NCBI GenBank assembly: GCA_028287035.1
Contig: JAQBQL010000197.1
Coordinates: 1-64,000 of the forward strand
Source of the DNA: Labilithrix sp.
GTDB lineage: Bacteria; Myxococcota; Polyangia; Polyangiales; Polyangiaceae
Direction: 5' to 3'
Length of the DNA stretch: 64,000 nucleotides
Shown: in pieces, positions 16,395-24,936 of the stretch
How positions within the stretch are numbered: the first letter of the stretch is position 1
Layout: every line of letters begins with the position of its first letter
Notes under the pieces: generated by a model
The model's input: only the letters and a program-made list of their open reading frames with translations
Told to the model about the DNA's origin: nothing
Databases searched by the model: none
Translations under genes and position numbers: made by a program

Positions 16395-19300
16395 TCACTT
16401 CTTGCGACGGCCGCGGAGCACGAGGGCGAGGACGCCCGCGAGCATCGTGCCGATCGCACCGAAGCCGGCGTTCTGCTGAGCGCCGACGGTGCGGCAGCTG
16501 CAGGAGTCGTCGCTCGGGCTCGCCGGCCCGCCGGGGTCACCGGTGGCGCCGCCGTCACCGGTGGGGGTGCCGGCGTCGACCGCGGGGATCACGGTGATCT
16601 CCACGGTGTCGCTCGCCGCCTGCTTCGCGTCCGCCACGGTGACGCGGAAGAGCAGCTTGGTCTCGGCGGTGACGACGGGGGCCGTGAAGCCGGTCTTCGC
16701 CTGGGTCGAGGGGTCGTCGAGCTTCACCGGAGAGCCGTCGAGCTGCTCCCAGGCGAAGGTGATGGCGTCGCCGTCCGGATCGGAGCTGCCCGAGGCGTCG
16801 AGCGTCACCTTCGTGCCCGAGGGCACGGTCTGCGGAGCGCCGGGCACCGGAACCGGAACGCCCTTGCACACCGACGCGTCGTCGACGAGCGTGGCGAACG
16901 GCTGGTTCGTGATGCCGGCGAAGCCGATGTCGTCGATCTCCCAGCCGGTCTCGCCAGACGCCGGGTCGCTACCGATGCGGAAGCGGACCTTGACGGTCTT
17001 GCCGGCAAGGGAGTTGCCGAGGTCGATCGACACGGGGGTGAGCGTGTCGAGCGTGCCGCCGTAGCCGAGGCGCCCCGCGAGCGGGTTGTTGTCGGGCGAC
17101 GTCGGATCGGGATCGTTCGTGTAGATGGTCTGCGTGTAGCCGGGCGCGCCGCCGTAGGTGGTCACGTCCTTCCACGTCGCGCCGTTGTCCTCGGAGATCT
17201 CGATGACCGCGCCGTCGAAGGCGACGCTCGGCTTGCCGGCACCGGACGGGCCGAACTCGAACGCGTACTTGTGCTTGAAGGAGATCGTGAACGCGTCCGT
17301 CGCGCTGACGGTGAGCGCCGGCGAGACGAGGCTCTCGTCGGCCCGAGCGCCGAGGTCGGCGCCGACCCAGTGGTAGTCGGGCGGGCTGAGGTCCGCGCCG
17401 TCGGCGTCGGTCTTGAGCTCACGTGCCCAGGCGGTCGGGGTGTCCTCGAGCCCGTGCGCGAGCGTCCACACGGGCTTCGGGCTCTCGACGTCGTCGGTGG
17501 TCGCCGAGGATTCCTTGATGTCGAAGTTCGAGCGCGGCTCGATCGTGCCGTCGACGGTCGCCTTCAGCGAGCCGGCATTGGCCAGCGTGATCTTGATCGG
17601 GACGAACTGCTGCTTGGCGGCCGTCGGGTCGAGCGACACCGGGATGCGCACCTTGACGATGCCGAACGGGTCGATGCTGAGCGCCGTGCCCTTGCCGCCG
17701 TTGCCGAAGGTGACGCCGGGCGCGGTGGTGGTGACGGTGACCGTCGTGTTGGCGAGGTTCTCCCAGCCGCCGTTGCGGACGCGGATCGTGGCGTCGCCCT
17801 TCTCGTCGGCGTCAAGGAAGCCGTCGCGGTCGCACGAGCGGACCGCGTCGTCGATCTTCGCGTCGACGAAGTCGAGGTTACCCTTCGTCGAGTAGTCCTC
17901 CTGCGTCTCGAGGAAGTCGGTGGACTCGACCGGCGGCGCGATCGCGCCCACGCCGAGGCCGCGCTTCGCGAAGCCCTTGGACAGAGCCAGGAAGTCCTTG
18001 GGGTCGGCGGCGAAGGCGACGGCCAGGACGGCGTCGCGCTGCTCGGCGAACGTCGGCTCGGCGGGCGTCGCCTTCATGCCCGCGACGATGTAGTCGGCCA
18101 TGCGGCGCTTGGCCTGGTCGAACGTCAGGCGCGGCGTCGCGCCCTTCGTGTCGCGGAGCAGGTTCGTGTACGCCTCGAAGAGCGTCTCGGCCCAGATCTC
18201 GCCGGCGTTGTGGGCCTCGGCGTTGGAGCCGCCGACCGGGTTGAGCGGCACGTTCGTCGGGAGCACGTAGTCCTTGCGGATGCTCTTGAACGTGAACGGG
18301 TTCTTGCCGAGGTCCGACGAGTACGGCGCGCGGCGGATACCGAAGTAGGGCGACACGCCCGCGTACTGGGAGAGCGGGAAGACGGTGCCGTCGAGCACGT
18401 CGGCTTCCTTGATGACCATCATGAGCGCGTTGAAGTCGGCCCAGCCCTCGCTCATGCCGCTGCACGAGGCGCTGCCGCAGTCGACGAGGCGGTGGTGGAG
18501 GTAGTGACCCCACTCGTGCGCGACGATCGTGTTGTCGATCGTGCCGTCGCGAAGGATCTCCTCGCTGCGCTTCATCGTGGCGTTGACGGTGCCGGCCGCC
18601 ACCGCGGCCTTGAGAAGCGCGCCGTCCTCGAGGCTGAGGCCGAGCGCCGGGATCGTGATCGTCGCGTCGACGCCGGCCGGCGAGATGGCGATGTGGCCCG
18701 GCGCGTTGTTGACGAGGAGGACGCCGGTCGCGCCGCCCGCCTGCGCGTTGGCCGCCTTGACGGAGAAGGCGCAGACGCCGCGATCGATGATGGCGATCTT
18801 TCCGGTCACGCCGGTGGGCACGGTGCAGCCGTTGGTGGGCGTCGCGACGGCGAGCGCGCCCGTGACGTTGAACACCTGCGGACCGAACTCGGCGCTGCCG
18901 GGGCGATCCGTGATGGCGACGGCGGGGCTCGTGGTGAGCGAGGCCGTGGGAAGGCCGTTCCACACGTACATCTGCATGCGCGGCGACGTTCCGTCGGACC
19001 GCGAGCTCATGTTCGCGTTGTTGGCGAGGCCCACGTCCGCGCCGTCCTGCGCCTCGGCGAGGAGGGGGTCGCCCTCCTTGCCGCCGCGGCCGTAGTTGCT
19101 GGCCTGCGCGTTACCGGCCTTCTCGTCGAAGCCCGAGTCGTACCAGTAATCGTGCATCCAGTTGGTCACGTAGAAGAGCTGCGTGATGGCGGCCTTCACC
19201 TGGTCGGGCGTCACGTTCGGCTGCTTCGTCGGGTCGTACGCGCGGTCGAAGGTGCGGGTGCCCGTCGTGTTCGCGCGGATGTCGACGCCCTCGTCGAACC

Positions 19301-20423
19301 CGTCGCCGGTGTTCGCGTCGTCGTCCTGGCTGTTGCGGTCGCTGTACGCGTCGACGTTGTTGCCCTTCGTCTCGGTCGCGGTCGGCGCGAGCCACGGGTC
19401 GGCAGCGCCGCCCGGGTTCTTGTTGAAGCCGTCGACGCTGACGAGCGCGGGCGGCGCGAAGGCGGTCTCCTTCGTGTTCGCCTCGGTCGCCGTCGCGGGG
19501 AGCGGCGAGAAATCGGTGAGCGGCGAGTCGGTCGGGATGCCGTGCTGGCTCTTGGCGCCGGTCTCGGCCCACACGCGGTACTGGAACGCCTCGTGGCTGG
19601 TGAGGCTGTTCTGGACGAGGGTGCGCCCGTCGTCGGCGGCGATGGCGAACAGCCAGGCGTCGTTGGTCTTCGCGCCGGGGGCGCGCGCGAGGAACTCGGC
19701 GTGGTACGCGGCGACGAGCTTGCCCTTCTGCGGGACGAGCACCTTGCGGACCTTCGCCTCGTCGACGAGGCGCGGGAGCGCGGCCGGCGTCGTGACGCGG
19801 TAGGCGTGGTACTCGCCCGCCGCGTCGACGCCCGTCTCGCGGATGCTCGCGGTGTCGAGCTTCACGCCGAAGCGCGCCTCGTACGCGCGGGCGAGCGCCT
19901 GCTCGGGCGTGATCGCGAACTTCGCGACGTGGCCCTCGGCGGCGGGGCGCAGGTTGCCGGAGATCGCGACGAGGTTGTTCGTGCTGTCGAGCACGACGCT
20001 CGCGCGGGTGCGGAACACCGGGATGCCCGAGACCTTCTGCTCGAACGAGATGACGCCGCCGCCGTTCTCGAAGCGCTGCTCGCGCGCGAGGATCGCGGTG
20101 CTGACGACGGCCTTCGAGATGCCGAGGATGCGGGCATGCGCGGCGAGCTGCGCGCGCGCGATGTCCGCGGGCGCGCCCTTCACGGGGACGGTGGTCCCGC
20201 TGCGCCCGGCCCACATGAACTTCGACTGCCCCGAGGCGTCGCGCGCGGTGACCGCGGGGTCCGTCGGCCCTGCGACGGGGACGTCGGCGCTACCCTGGGG
20301 CTGCGAGCTCGTGGTGGGCGCGGAGTCGTGCGGGCTGCACGCCGCGAGGAAGGTGCCGAGCCCGAGGACGAACGCGGGCGCGAGGGTGGAAAGAAGAGAA
20401 GAGCGATCGGTAGTCTGGCGCAT
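16395..20423 (-). CDS. M36 (fungalysin-type) metallopeptidase with MYXO-CTERM tail
   Basis: The protein has 1342 residues. A signal peptide with lipobox (TFLAAC) leads into a propeptide-like region. The M36 catalytic domain carries HEWGH at about residue 635 and a PA insert just upstream (GKIAIIDRGVCAF). A jelly-roll region follows (IDLGNSLAGKTVKVRFRIG), then a PKD-like domain (LDASGSSDPDGD). The C-terminal ~37 residues are SCSCRT, a hydrophobic helix and RGRRKK, matching the MYXO-CTERM sorting signal of myxobacteria. It is a secreted zinc protease, probably surface anchored. Having both a lipobox and a MYXO-CTERM tail is unusual. The ATG has GGAG 9 bases upstream. Confidence 0.93.
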   Translation of the reverse strand: MRQTTDRSSLLSTLAPAFVLGLGTFLAACSPHDSAPTTSSQPQGSADVPVAGPTDPAVTARDASGQSKFMWAGRSGTTVPVKGAPADIARAQLAAHARILGISKAVVSTAILAREQRFENGGGVISFEQKVSGIPVFRTRASVVLDSTNNLVAISGNLRPAAEGHVAKFAITPEQALARAYEARFGVKLDTASIRETGVDAAGEYHAYRVTTPAALPRLVDEAKVRKVLVPQKGKLVAAYHAEFLARAPGAKTNDAWLFAIAADDGRTLVQNSLTSHEAFQYRVWAETGAKSQHGIPTDSPLTDFSPLPATATEANTKETAFAPPALVSVDGFNKNPGGAADPWLAPTATETKGNNVDAYSDRNSQDDDANTGDGFDEGVDIRANTTGTRTFDRAYDPTKQPNVTPDQVKAAITQLFYVTNWMHDYWYDSGFDEKAGNAQASNYGRGGKEGDPLLAEAQDGADVGLANNANMSSRSDGTSPRMQMYVWNGLPTASLTTSPAVAITDRPGSAEFGPQVFNVTGALAVATPTNGCTVPTGVTGKIAIIDRGVCAFSVKAANAQAGGATGVLLVNNAPGHIAISPAGVDATITIPALGLSLEDGALLKAAVAAGTVNATMKRSEEILRDGTIDNTIVAHEWGHYLHHRLVDCGSASCSGMSEGWADFNALMMVIKEADVLDGTVFPLSQYAGVSPYFGIRRAPYSSDLGKNPFTFKSIRKDYVLPTNVPLNPVGGSNAEAHNAGEIWAETLFEAYTNLLRDTKGATPRLTFDQAKRRMADYIVAGMKATPAEPTFAEQRDAVLAVAFAADPKDFLALSKGFAKRGLGVGAIAPPVESTDFLETQEDYSTKGNLDFVDAKIDDAVRSCDRDGFLDADEKGDATIRVRNGGWENLANTTVTVTTTAPGVTFGNGGKGTALSIDPFGIVKVRIPVSLDPTAAKQQFVPIKITLANAGSLKATVDGTIEPRSNFDIKESSATTDDVESPKPVWTLAHGLEDTPTAWARELKTDADGADLSPPDYHWVGADLGARADESLVSPALTVSATDAFTISFKHKYAFEFGPSGAGKPSVAFDGAVIEISEDNGATWKDVTTYGGAPGYTQTIYTNDPDPTSPDNNPLAGRLGYGGTLDTLTPVSIDLGNSLAGKTVKVRFRIGSDPASGETGWEIDDIGFAGITNQPFATLVDDASVCKGVPVPVPGAPQTVPSGTKVTLDASGSSDPDGDAITFAWEQLDGSPVKLDDPSTQAKTGFTAPVVTAETKLLFRVTVADAKQAASDTVEITVIPAVDAGTPTGDGGATGDPGGPASPSDDSCSCRTVGAQQNAGFGAIGTMLAGVLALVLRGRRKK

Positions 20424-20573
20424 TCGGGAAATCTCCGGCGAACGAGAACGAGCCGCGCCGGCCGCGCGACCGCGAGACGATAGCGACTGACGCGCCGAAA
20501 AGCGCCCGATTTTGTCCAGTGGGTGGACACGCTTCGTATCCGCGACAGCAAGGGCTGTGGCAAGGTTCGACCG

Positions 20574-21074
20574 ATGCCGCTCACGGAAGAATCATTCACC
20601 GCCCTCGTCGACGCCGGCTGCCCTCGGTGCGCCGGGGTCGATCTCACGCTCGAGGCGCTGGTCCTCCAGAAATTACCGCTTCTCGAGGGCGAGCTCTACG
20701 GCTCGCCGTCGTGGGGATACAAGGGAGAGGAGCTCGTGATGGGCAGCCACCTCATCACCTGCAACGCGTGCGAGCACGAGCTCTACCGTGCGACCGATTG
20801 CCACCGCTGCGGTGCGGCAGACGGCGTGACGCGCGCGCTCGAGACCGCCAGCGCGGTGCCCCTCCCGACGCGCTGCACCGGATGCGGCAGCCCACTGGTC
20901 ACCGCCTTCGCGTTCGTCCCGGCCACCGTGCACTACGAGGGCAAGCGCGCGCAGAAGGCTCGCACGCAGACCAGCCCGGAGGACGAGGGCTTCCACTTCG
21001 TGCGTGCAGAGTGCAAGCAATGCAAGCAGGTGGCGGAGGTCCGTCAGCCGTGCCCGCTCTGCGGCGGCGCGTGA
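20574..21074 (+). CDS. zinc-ribbon protein with six CxxC knuckles
   Basis: The protein has 166 residues and six Cys-x-x-Cys knuckles in order: CPRC, CNAC, CHRC, CTGC, CKQC and CPLC. These probably bind two or three zinc ions. It looks soluble and has no catalytic motif. Such proteins are often nucleic acid- or protein-binding adaptors. I chose the ATG at 20574, with AAGG upstream; an ATG at 20523 would add 17 residues of weak character. It is transcribed away from the protease and converges with the P450 gene. Confidence 0.75.
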   Translation: MPLTEESFTALVDAGCPRCAGVDLTLEALVLQKLPLLEGELYGSPSWGYKGEELVMGSHLITCNACEHELYRATDCHRCGAADGVTRALETASAVPLPTRCTGCGSPLVTAFAFVPATVHYEGKRAQKARTQTSPEDEGFHFVRAECKQCKQVAEVRQPCPLCGGA

Positions 21075-21101
21075 GGCGGGCGGCGGCTCGGCGGGCTCAC
21101 G
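21070..21101. terminator. 6-bp inverted repeat pairing two convergent stop codons
   Basis: Arms 21070-21075 (CGTGAG) and 21096-21101 (CTCACG) are perfect complements around a 20-base gap. They hold the stops of the zinc-ribbon gene and the convergent P450 gene. It is weaker than the other such repeats. Confidence 0.3.
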
Positions 21102-22851
21102 ACGCGTGCCTCCGCAGCTTCACGCGGATCCCCTCGGGCATCATCGTGAACGCCGTCACCTCGCGCACCTGCGAACCGTCGCCGACGCGCTCGACCTCGA
21201 AGTTGCGGTAGAGCGCCGCCAGCACGACGCGCATCTCGAGGAGCGCGAGCGACCGGCCAGGACAGATGCGCGGGCCCGAGCCGAACGGCATGTGCGCGGC
21301 GGCCTCGTGCGCGCCGGTCCGTAGCTCGGCGACCCATCGCTCGGGCCGGAACGCTGCCGGATCCGCGAAGCGCGCCGGGTCGACGACCGCCGGCCGCATC
21401 ATCGCGATGATCGACGTGCCCTCCGGCACCTGGATGCCGTCGATCACGACGTCGTGGAGCGCCTGGAGGAACTGGAAGGGCGCCACCGGCCGGAGCCGCA
21501 TCGACTCGTTGGCGACCGCCGACGCGTACGGCAGGCGGCTCGCCTGGTCGAGATCGCGCGGGATGCGATCGGCGCCGAGGACGTTCTCGAGCTCGGTGCG
21601 GAGCGCGCGCGTCGCGCCGGGCTCTTCACACAGGTGGTGGACCGCCCACGCGAGCGTGTACGCCGTCGTGTCCTCGCCGGCGAGCAGCATGGTGAGCGCG
21701 TTGCCGAAGATGACGTCGTCCGAGAACGGCTGGCCGTCGGCGTCGCGCGCCACGAGCATGGCCTCGATGAAGTTGCCGGGGCTGTCGCGCCGGGCGGGGT
21801 CCTCGGCGAGCCGCGCGCGCGACGCGGCGACGCGCTTTCCGATCCACGCGCGGATCGCGGCGATGGCCCGGTCGACGCGGCGGTCCTGCGGGAGGCGGAA
21901 CCAGCGCCAGTACGGGATGACCGCGTTGAGCCTCCGCTGGAACGCCGGGAAGAACACCTCGAGGTGCTCCTGGATGATCTCCTCGTCGTCGTCGGGCCGG
22001 GAGAGCGTGTCGAGATCGTGGCCGAAGACGAGCTGCGTGGTGACGTCGACGGTGAAGCGCTTCAGCTCGGCCGCGATGTCGAGCTCGGCGCCCGCATCGG
22101 CGGCCTTCTCCCAGCGGCGGACGAGGCGGCCCGCGACCTTCTCGAGCATCGGATAGAAGCCGCGCAGGTGGCGCTGCGAGAGCGCTTCCATCGCGAGCCG
22201 GCGCTGCGAGCGCCACGCGTCACCCTCCGCGGAGAAGACGCCGCTCAGCGACATCTCGTCGAAGACCGTCTCCACCATCGCCACGCGGCGGTACGACTCG
22301 GGCCGCGCGCGGAGGACCGTCTCGATGACGTCGGGATCGGAGATGACGAGGACCGTGCGCCCGACGAGGCGGATGGCGTACGGGGTCGGGGTCCTCGCGT
22401 GCCACTCCTCGAGCTGCAGGTGAAGGCGCGCCGGCTCCACCTGCAAGGCGTTGCCGAGCACCGGGATCCCGCGCGGGCCGTGGAGGTCCTCGAGCCTCGT
22501 CGTCGCGGGCGCCGTCGTCTCGGCCCGGAGCGCGCGCACGTCGACGAGGAGGTCGCCTCCTTCCTCTCGCGAGGGGCACGCGACGAGACACTGCCGGCCC
22601 GACACGCGCTGGCCCGACACGACGTCGAACTTCCAGCGGTGGTTGCGACAGACGAGGAGGCCGCCTTCGAGCTCGCCCTCCCCGAGGAGGGCGCCCTGGT
22701 GGGGACACCGCCCCTCGAACACCTTGAGCGCGCCGCCCGCGCCGCTGCGTACCGCGACGAGATCCACGCCGCCGGCCGACAGCGCATGCGGGCCGTCTCC
22801 CTGGACGTCCGCGAGACGGGCTGCGACCGACCACTCCTCTTCGCCAGGCAT
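21097..22851 (-). CDS. Rieske [2Fe-2S]-cytochrome P450 fusion
   Basis: The protein has 584 residues. The N-terminal Rieske domain carries CPH (C49/H51) and, 16 residues on, CRNH (C68/H71), the canonical 2Fe-2S ligands. A full P450 follows from about residue 105: I-helix AGEDTTAYT, ExxR in NESMRLRP, and heme loop FGSGPRICPG with the ligand Cys at ~530. It has no FAD or FMN domain, so a separate reductase would feed electrons to the built-in Rieske cluster, which may pass them to the heme. The ATG at 22851 marks the protein start; the open frame upstream is antisense to the next gene. The substrate is unknown. It is probably co-transcribed with the zinc-finger gene 20 bases upstream. Confidence 0.92.
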   Translation of the reverse strand: MPGEEEWSVAARLADVQGDGPHALSAGGVDLVAVRSGAGGALKVFEGRCPHQGALLGEGELEGGLLVCRNHRWKFDVVSGQRVSGRQCLVACPSREEGGDLLVDVRALRAETTAPATTRLEDLHGPRGIPVLGNALQVEPARLHLQLEEWHARTPTPYAIRLVGRTVLVISDPDVIETVLRARPESYRRVAMVETVFDEMSLSGVFSAEGDAWRSQRRLAMEALSQRHLRGFYPMLEKVAGRLVRRWEKAADAGAELDIAAELKRFTVDVTTQLVFGHDLDTLSRPDDDEEIIQEHLEVFFPAFQRRLNAVIPYWRWFRLPQDRRVDRAIAAIRAWIGKRVAASRARLAEDPARRDSPGNFIEAMLVARDADGQPFSDDVIFGNALTMLLAGEDTTAYTLAWAVHHLCEEPGATRALRTELENVLGADRIPRDLDQASRLPYASAVANESMRLRPVAPFQFLQALHDVVIDGIQVPEGTSIIAMMRPAVVDPARFADPAAFRPERWVAELRTGAHEAAAHMPFGSGPRICPGRSLALLEMRVVLAALYRNFEVERVGDGSQVREVTAFTMMPEGIRVKLRRHAS

Positions 22852-22871
22852 GACCGCCACTCTAGCGGACC

Positions 22872-23165
22872 TCAGGCGCTGAGGACCGCGTCGTCGACGT
22901 AGCACCACGCCCAGTTCTCGCCGACCTCGGCCGAGGACATGATCGGGTGGCGCGTGGCCCGGAAATGCGCGGTCGCGTGCTTGCCGGGAGAGTCGTCGCA
23001 GCAGTGCACGAGCCCGCACGTGAGGCACTCCCGGAGATGGACCCACACGCCGCCGGTCTGCAGGCACACGACGCAGCCCTTCGCCGGTCGGTCGACGTGG
23101 TGAACCTTCACCTCCGAGGCGTGCTCGCAGGCGTTCGACAGATCGACCGAGGTGTCGTGCTTCAT
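22872..23165 (-). CDS. UBP-type zinc finger protein
   Basis: The protein has 97 residues. Cys and His ligands are spaced as in a ubiquitin-hydrolase-type zinc finger: CEH, CVVC, CLTC, then HCC and HATAHFRATRHP, ending WAWCYVDD. In eukaryotes this fold binds the free C-terminus of ubiquitin; in bacteria, where ubiquitin is absent, the role is unknown and it often sits next to redox enzymes. Here it is 20 bases upstream of the Rieske-P450, so it is a candidate partner or regulator of that enzyme. ATG start. Confidence 0.9.
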   Translation of the reverse strand: MKHDTSVDLSNACEHASEVKVHHVDRPAKGCVVCLQTGGVWVHLRECLTCGLVHCCDDSPGKHATAHFRATRHPIMSSAEVGENWAWCYVDDAVLSA

Positions 23166-23182
23166 GCGGCGGATGGTAGACA

Positions 23183-23196
23183 GACCCGCGCGGGTC
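23183..23196. promoter_or_regulatory. perfect 14-bp palindrome upstream of the zinc-finger gene
   Basis: GACCCGCGCGGGTC is fully self-complementary. It lies in the 58-base gap between the small membrane protein gene and the UBP zinc-finger gene. It could be an operator for the zinc-finger/P450 pair or a small attenuator; neither is shown. Confidence 0.35.
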
Positions 23197-23223
23197 GTCT
23201 CGCCGATTGCGCGCGGGCCGCGA

Positions 23224-23463
23224 TCAGACGGGGACCGGGACGATGACCCGGCGTACCACCGGGCCGGCGGCGCGCGGCGCCGGAGACGTCTCGTCGTGAC
23301 GGCGGACGTCGGCCGAGAGCCACAGCAGCGCGACGGGCAGCGGCAGCGTCAGCGCGGCGATCCCGAACGCCTCGCCCCCGACGAAGAGCCCGATCGCGGC
23401 CGCGACGAGCACGGCGATGGTCGTGAGAAGGAAGGCCTGAGCAGTGCGGATTCCGTGCAACAT
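23224..23463 (-). CDS. small two-helix membrane protein
   Basis: The protein has 79 residues, with two adjacent hydrophobic segments (about residues 10-30 and 33-50) joined by a short glycine-containing turn, then a polar, proline- and arginine-rich C-terminus. I recognise no family. The ATG at 23463 is favoured over upstream frame starts by a GAGGAG ribosome site 8 bases upstream. A good -24/-12 promoter lies just above it, so it is likely the first gene of a sigma-54-dependent transcript that may include the zinc-finger and P450 genes. Confidence 0.7.
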   Translation of the reverse strand: MLHGIRTAQAFLLTTIAVLVAAAIGLFVGGEAFGIAALTLPLPVALLWLSADVRRHDETSPAPRAAGPVVRRVIVPVPV

Positions 23464-23489
23464 GGTGTCGTCTCCTCGCCATGGCGCAC

Positions 23490-23505
23490 TGCAGCCGTCG
23501 TGCCG
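23490..23505 (-). promoter_or_regulatory. candidate sigma-54 (-24/-12) promoter
   Basis: On the minus strand the sequence reads CGGCACGACGGCTGCA. It has the invariant GG (23504-23503) and GC (23492-23491) with exactly 10 bases between, as in the RpoN consensus TGGCACG-N4-TTGC. It differs only at the first T and the first T of the -12 element. The expected start near 23480 leaves about 16 bases of leader containing GAGGAG before the ATG at 23463. An NtrC-type activator gene lies immediately upstream. An inverted repeat (23529-23536 / 23563-23570, GCGCGACG / CGTCGCGC) further upstream could be an activator site or the activator gene's terminator. Confidence 0.65.
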
Positions 23506-23580
23506 CACGCTCGCGGCGGGAATCCAGGGCGCGACGTCACGCGGCGACGGCAACCGCTGCAGCGTCGCGCAAACGGTGCG

Positions 23581-24936
23581 TCAACGCCGGACCGAACCGT
23601 ACTCGTGGAGCCGGTACTGGATGGTGCGGACGCTGAGGTCGAGCAGCTCGGCGGCCTTCGACGTCGAGCCGCCCACCGCCTCGAGGGTCGCGAGGATCGC
23701 CCACTTCTCGATCTCGGCCATCGTCGAGCCGGGTACCCGCACCGGACCGGTGAGCGGCTGCGCCGACTCGAACGGCAGGTCCGCGGCGTCGATGACCGTC
23801 CCCTCGCAGAGGACCACGGCCCGCTCGATGGCGTTCTCGAGCTCGCGGACGTTGCCCGGCCACCGGTGGGCGAGCATCTTCGTGCGCGCGTCGGGGGTCA
23901 GCTCGTCGATCGGCTTGCTGTTGTCGGAGGCGAAGCGACGGAGGAAAGCGCTGGCGAGCACGAGGACGTCGCTGCCGCGGAGGCGGAGCGGCGGCATCTC
24001 GATGTGCACGACGTTGAGGCGGTAATAGAGGTCCTCGCGGAAGCGCCCCTCGCGCACCTCGGTCGCGAGATCGCGGTTCGTCGCGGCGATGACGCGTACG
24101 TCGACGGCGAGCGTCTCGTTGCCGCCCACCCGCTCGATCTGACGCTCCTGCAGGACGCGGAGCAGCTTGGTCTGGACGAGCGGTGAAAGCTCGCCGATCT
24201 CGTCGAGGAAGATGGTCCCGCCGCTCGCCTGCTCGAAGCGGCCCACCCGCCGCTTGTCGGCGCCCGTGAAGGCGCCGCGCTCGTGGCCGAACATCTCGCT
24301 CTCGAGGAGGGCCTCCGGGATGGCCGCACAGTGGAGCGAGATGAACGGCGCGTCGCGGCGCGGGCTGAGCGCATGGATCGCTCGCGCCAGCTCGCCCTTG
24401 CCGGTGCCGCTCTCGCCGGTCACCAGCACCGTCGCCCGCGACGCGGCGACCTGCCGGGCGGTCCGGTAGACCTTCTGCATGGCAGGGCTCGCGCCGATCA
24501 GGCCGCGGAGGCCCTCGGCGTCGCGCTCGCGCAGCTGGCGACGCAGGTTCTCGGCCTCGACGCGGAGGACCCGGCGTTCGTGCGCGCGCTCGATCGCGAC
24601 GACCAGCGCATCGAAGTCGATGGGCTTCGTCAGGTAGTCCGCCGCTCCGGCGCGCATCGCCGCGACCGCCGAGCTCACGTCGCCGTAGGCGGTGGTCACG
24701 ATGACCGGGAGCTCCGCGTCGATCTCGCGCAGCTTGGTGAGCAGGGTCATCCCGTCCATGTGGGGCATCTTCAGGTCCGTGACGACCACCTCGGGCGGCT
24801 GCTCCTCGGCCAGCGCGAGCGCCTCCTTGCCGTTGTTCGCGGCCACGACCGCGTATCCCGACTGACGTAGCAGCTTCTCGAGCCCGCTACGGGCGCTCGC
24901 CTCGTCGTCGACGACGAGGATCCGGATCTGGCTCAT
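23581..24936 (-). CDS. NtrC-family sigma-54 response regulator
   Basis: The protein has 451 residues. The receiver domain has VVDDE, phospho-acceptor D54 in VTDLKMP, and TKPID. The AAA+ domain has Walker A GESGTGKG, the sigma-54 contact loop GAFTGA, and [11 protein letters not shown] Fis-type helix-turn-helix lies at the C-terminus ([22 protein letters not shown]). All catalytic parts are intact, so it should activate RpoN-dependent promoters. The ATG overlaps the stop of the upstream globin-coupled histidine kinase by 4 bases. A candidate sigma-54 promoter follows directly downstream. Confidence 0.96.
   Translation of the reverse strand: MSQIRILVVDDEASARSGLEKLLRQSGYAVVAANNGKEALALAEEQPPEVVVTDLKMPHMDGMTLLTKLREIDAELPVIVTTAYGDVSSAVAAMRAGAADYLTKPIDFDALVVAIERAHERRVLRVEAENLRRQLRERDAEGLRGLIGASPAMQKVYRTARQVAASRATVLVTGESGTGKGELARAIHALSPRRDAPFISLHCAAIPEALLESEMFGHERGAFTGADKRRVGRFEQASGGTIFLDEIGELSPLVQTKLLRVLQERQIERVGGNETLAVDVRVIAATNRDLATEVREGRFREDLYYRLNVVHIEMPPLRLRGSDVLVLASAFLRRFASDNSKPIDELTPDARTKMLAHRWPGNVRELENAIERAVVLCEGTVIDAADLPFESAQPLTGPVRVPGSTMAEIEKWAILATLEAVGGSTSKAAELLDLSVRTIQYRLHEYGSVRR

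Noticed and set aside
15219..20483. 1754-residue open frame on the plus strand, and similar long frames elsewhere
   Set aside because: Composition is dominated by Arg, Ala and Gly with no domain, and it is antisense to the transpeptidase and M36 genes. Long spurious frames are expected at this GC content.
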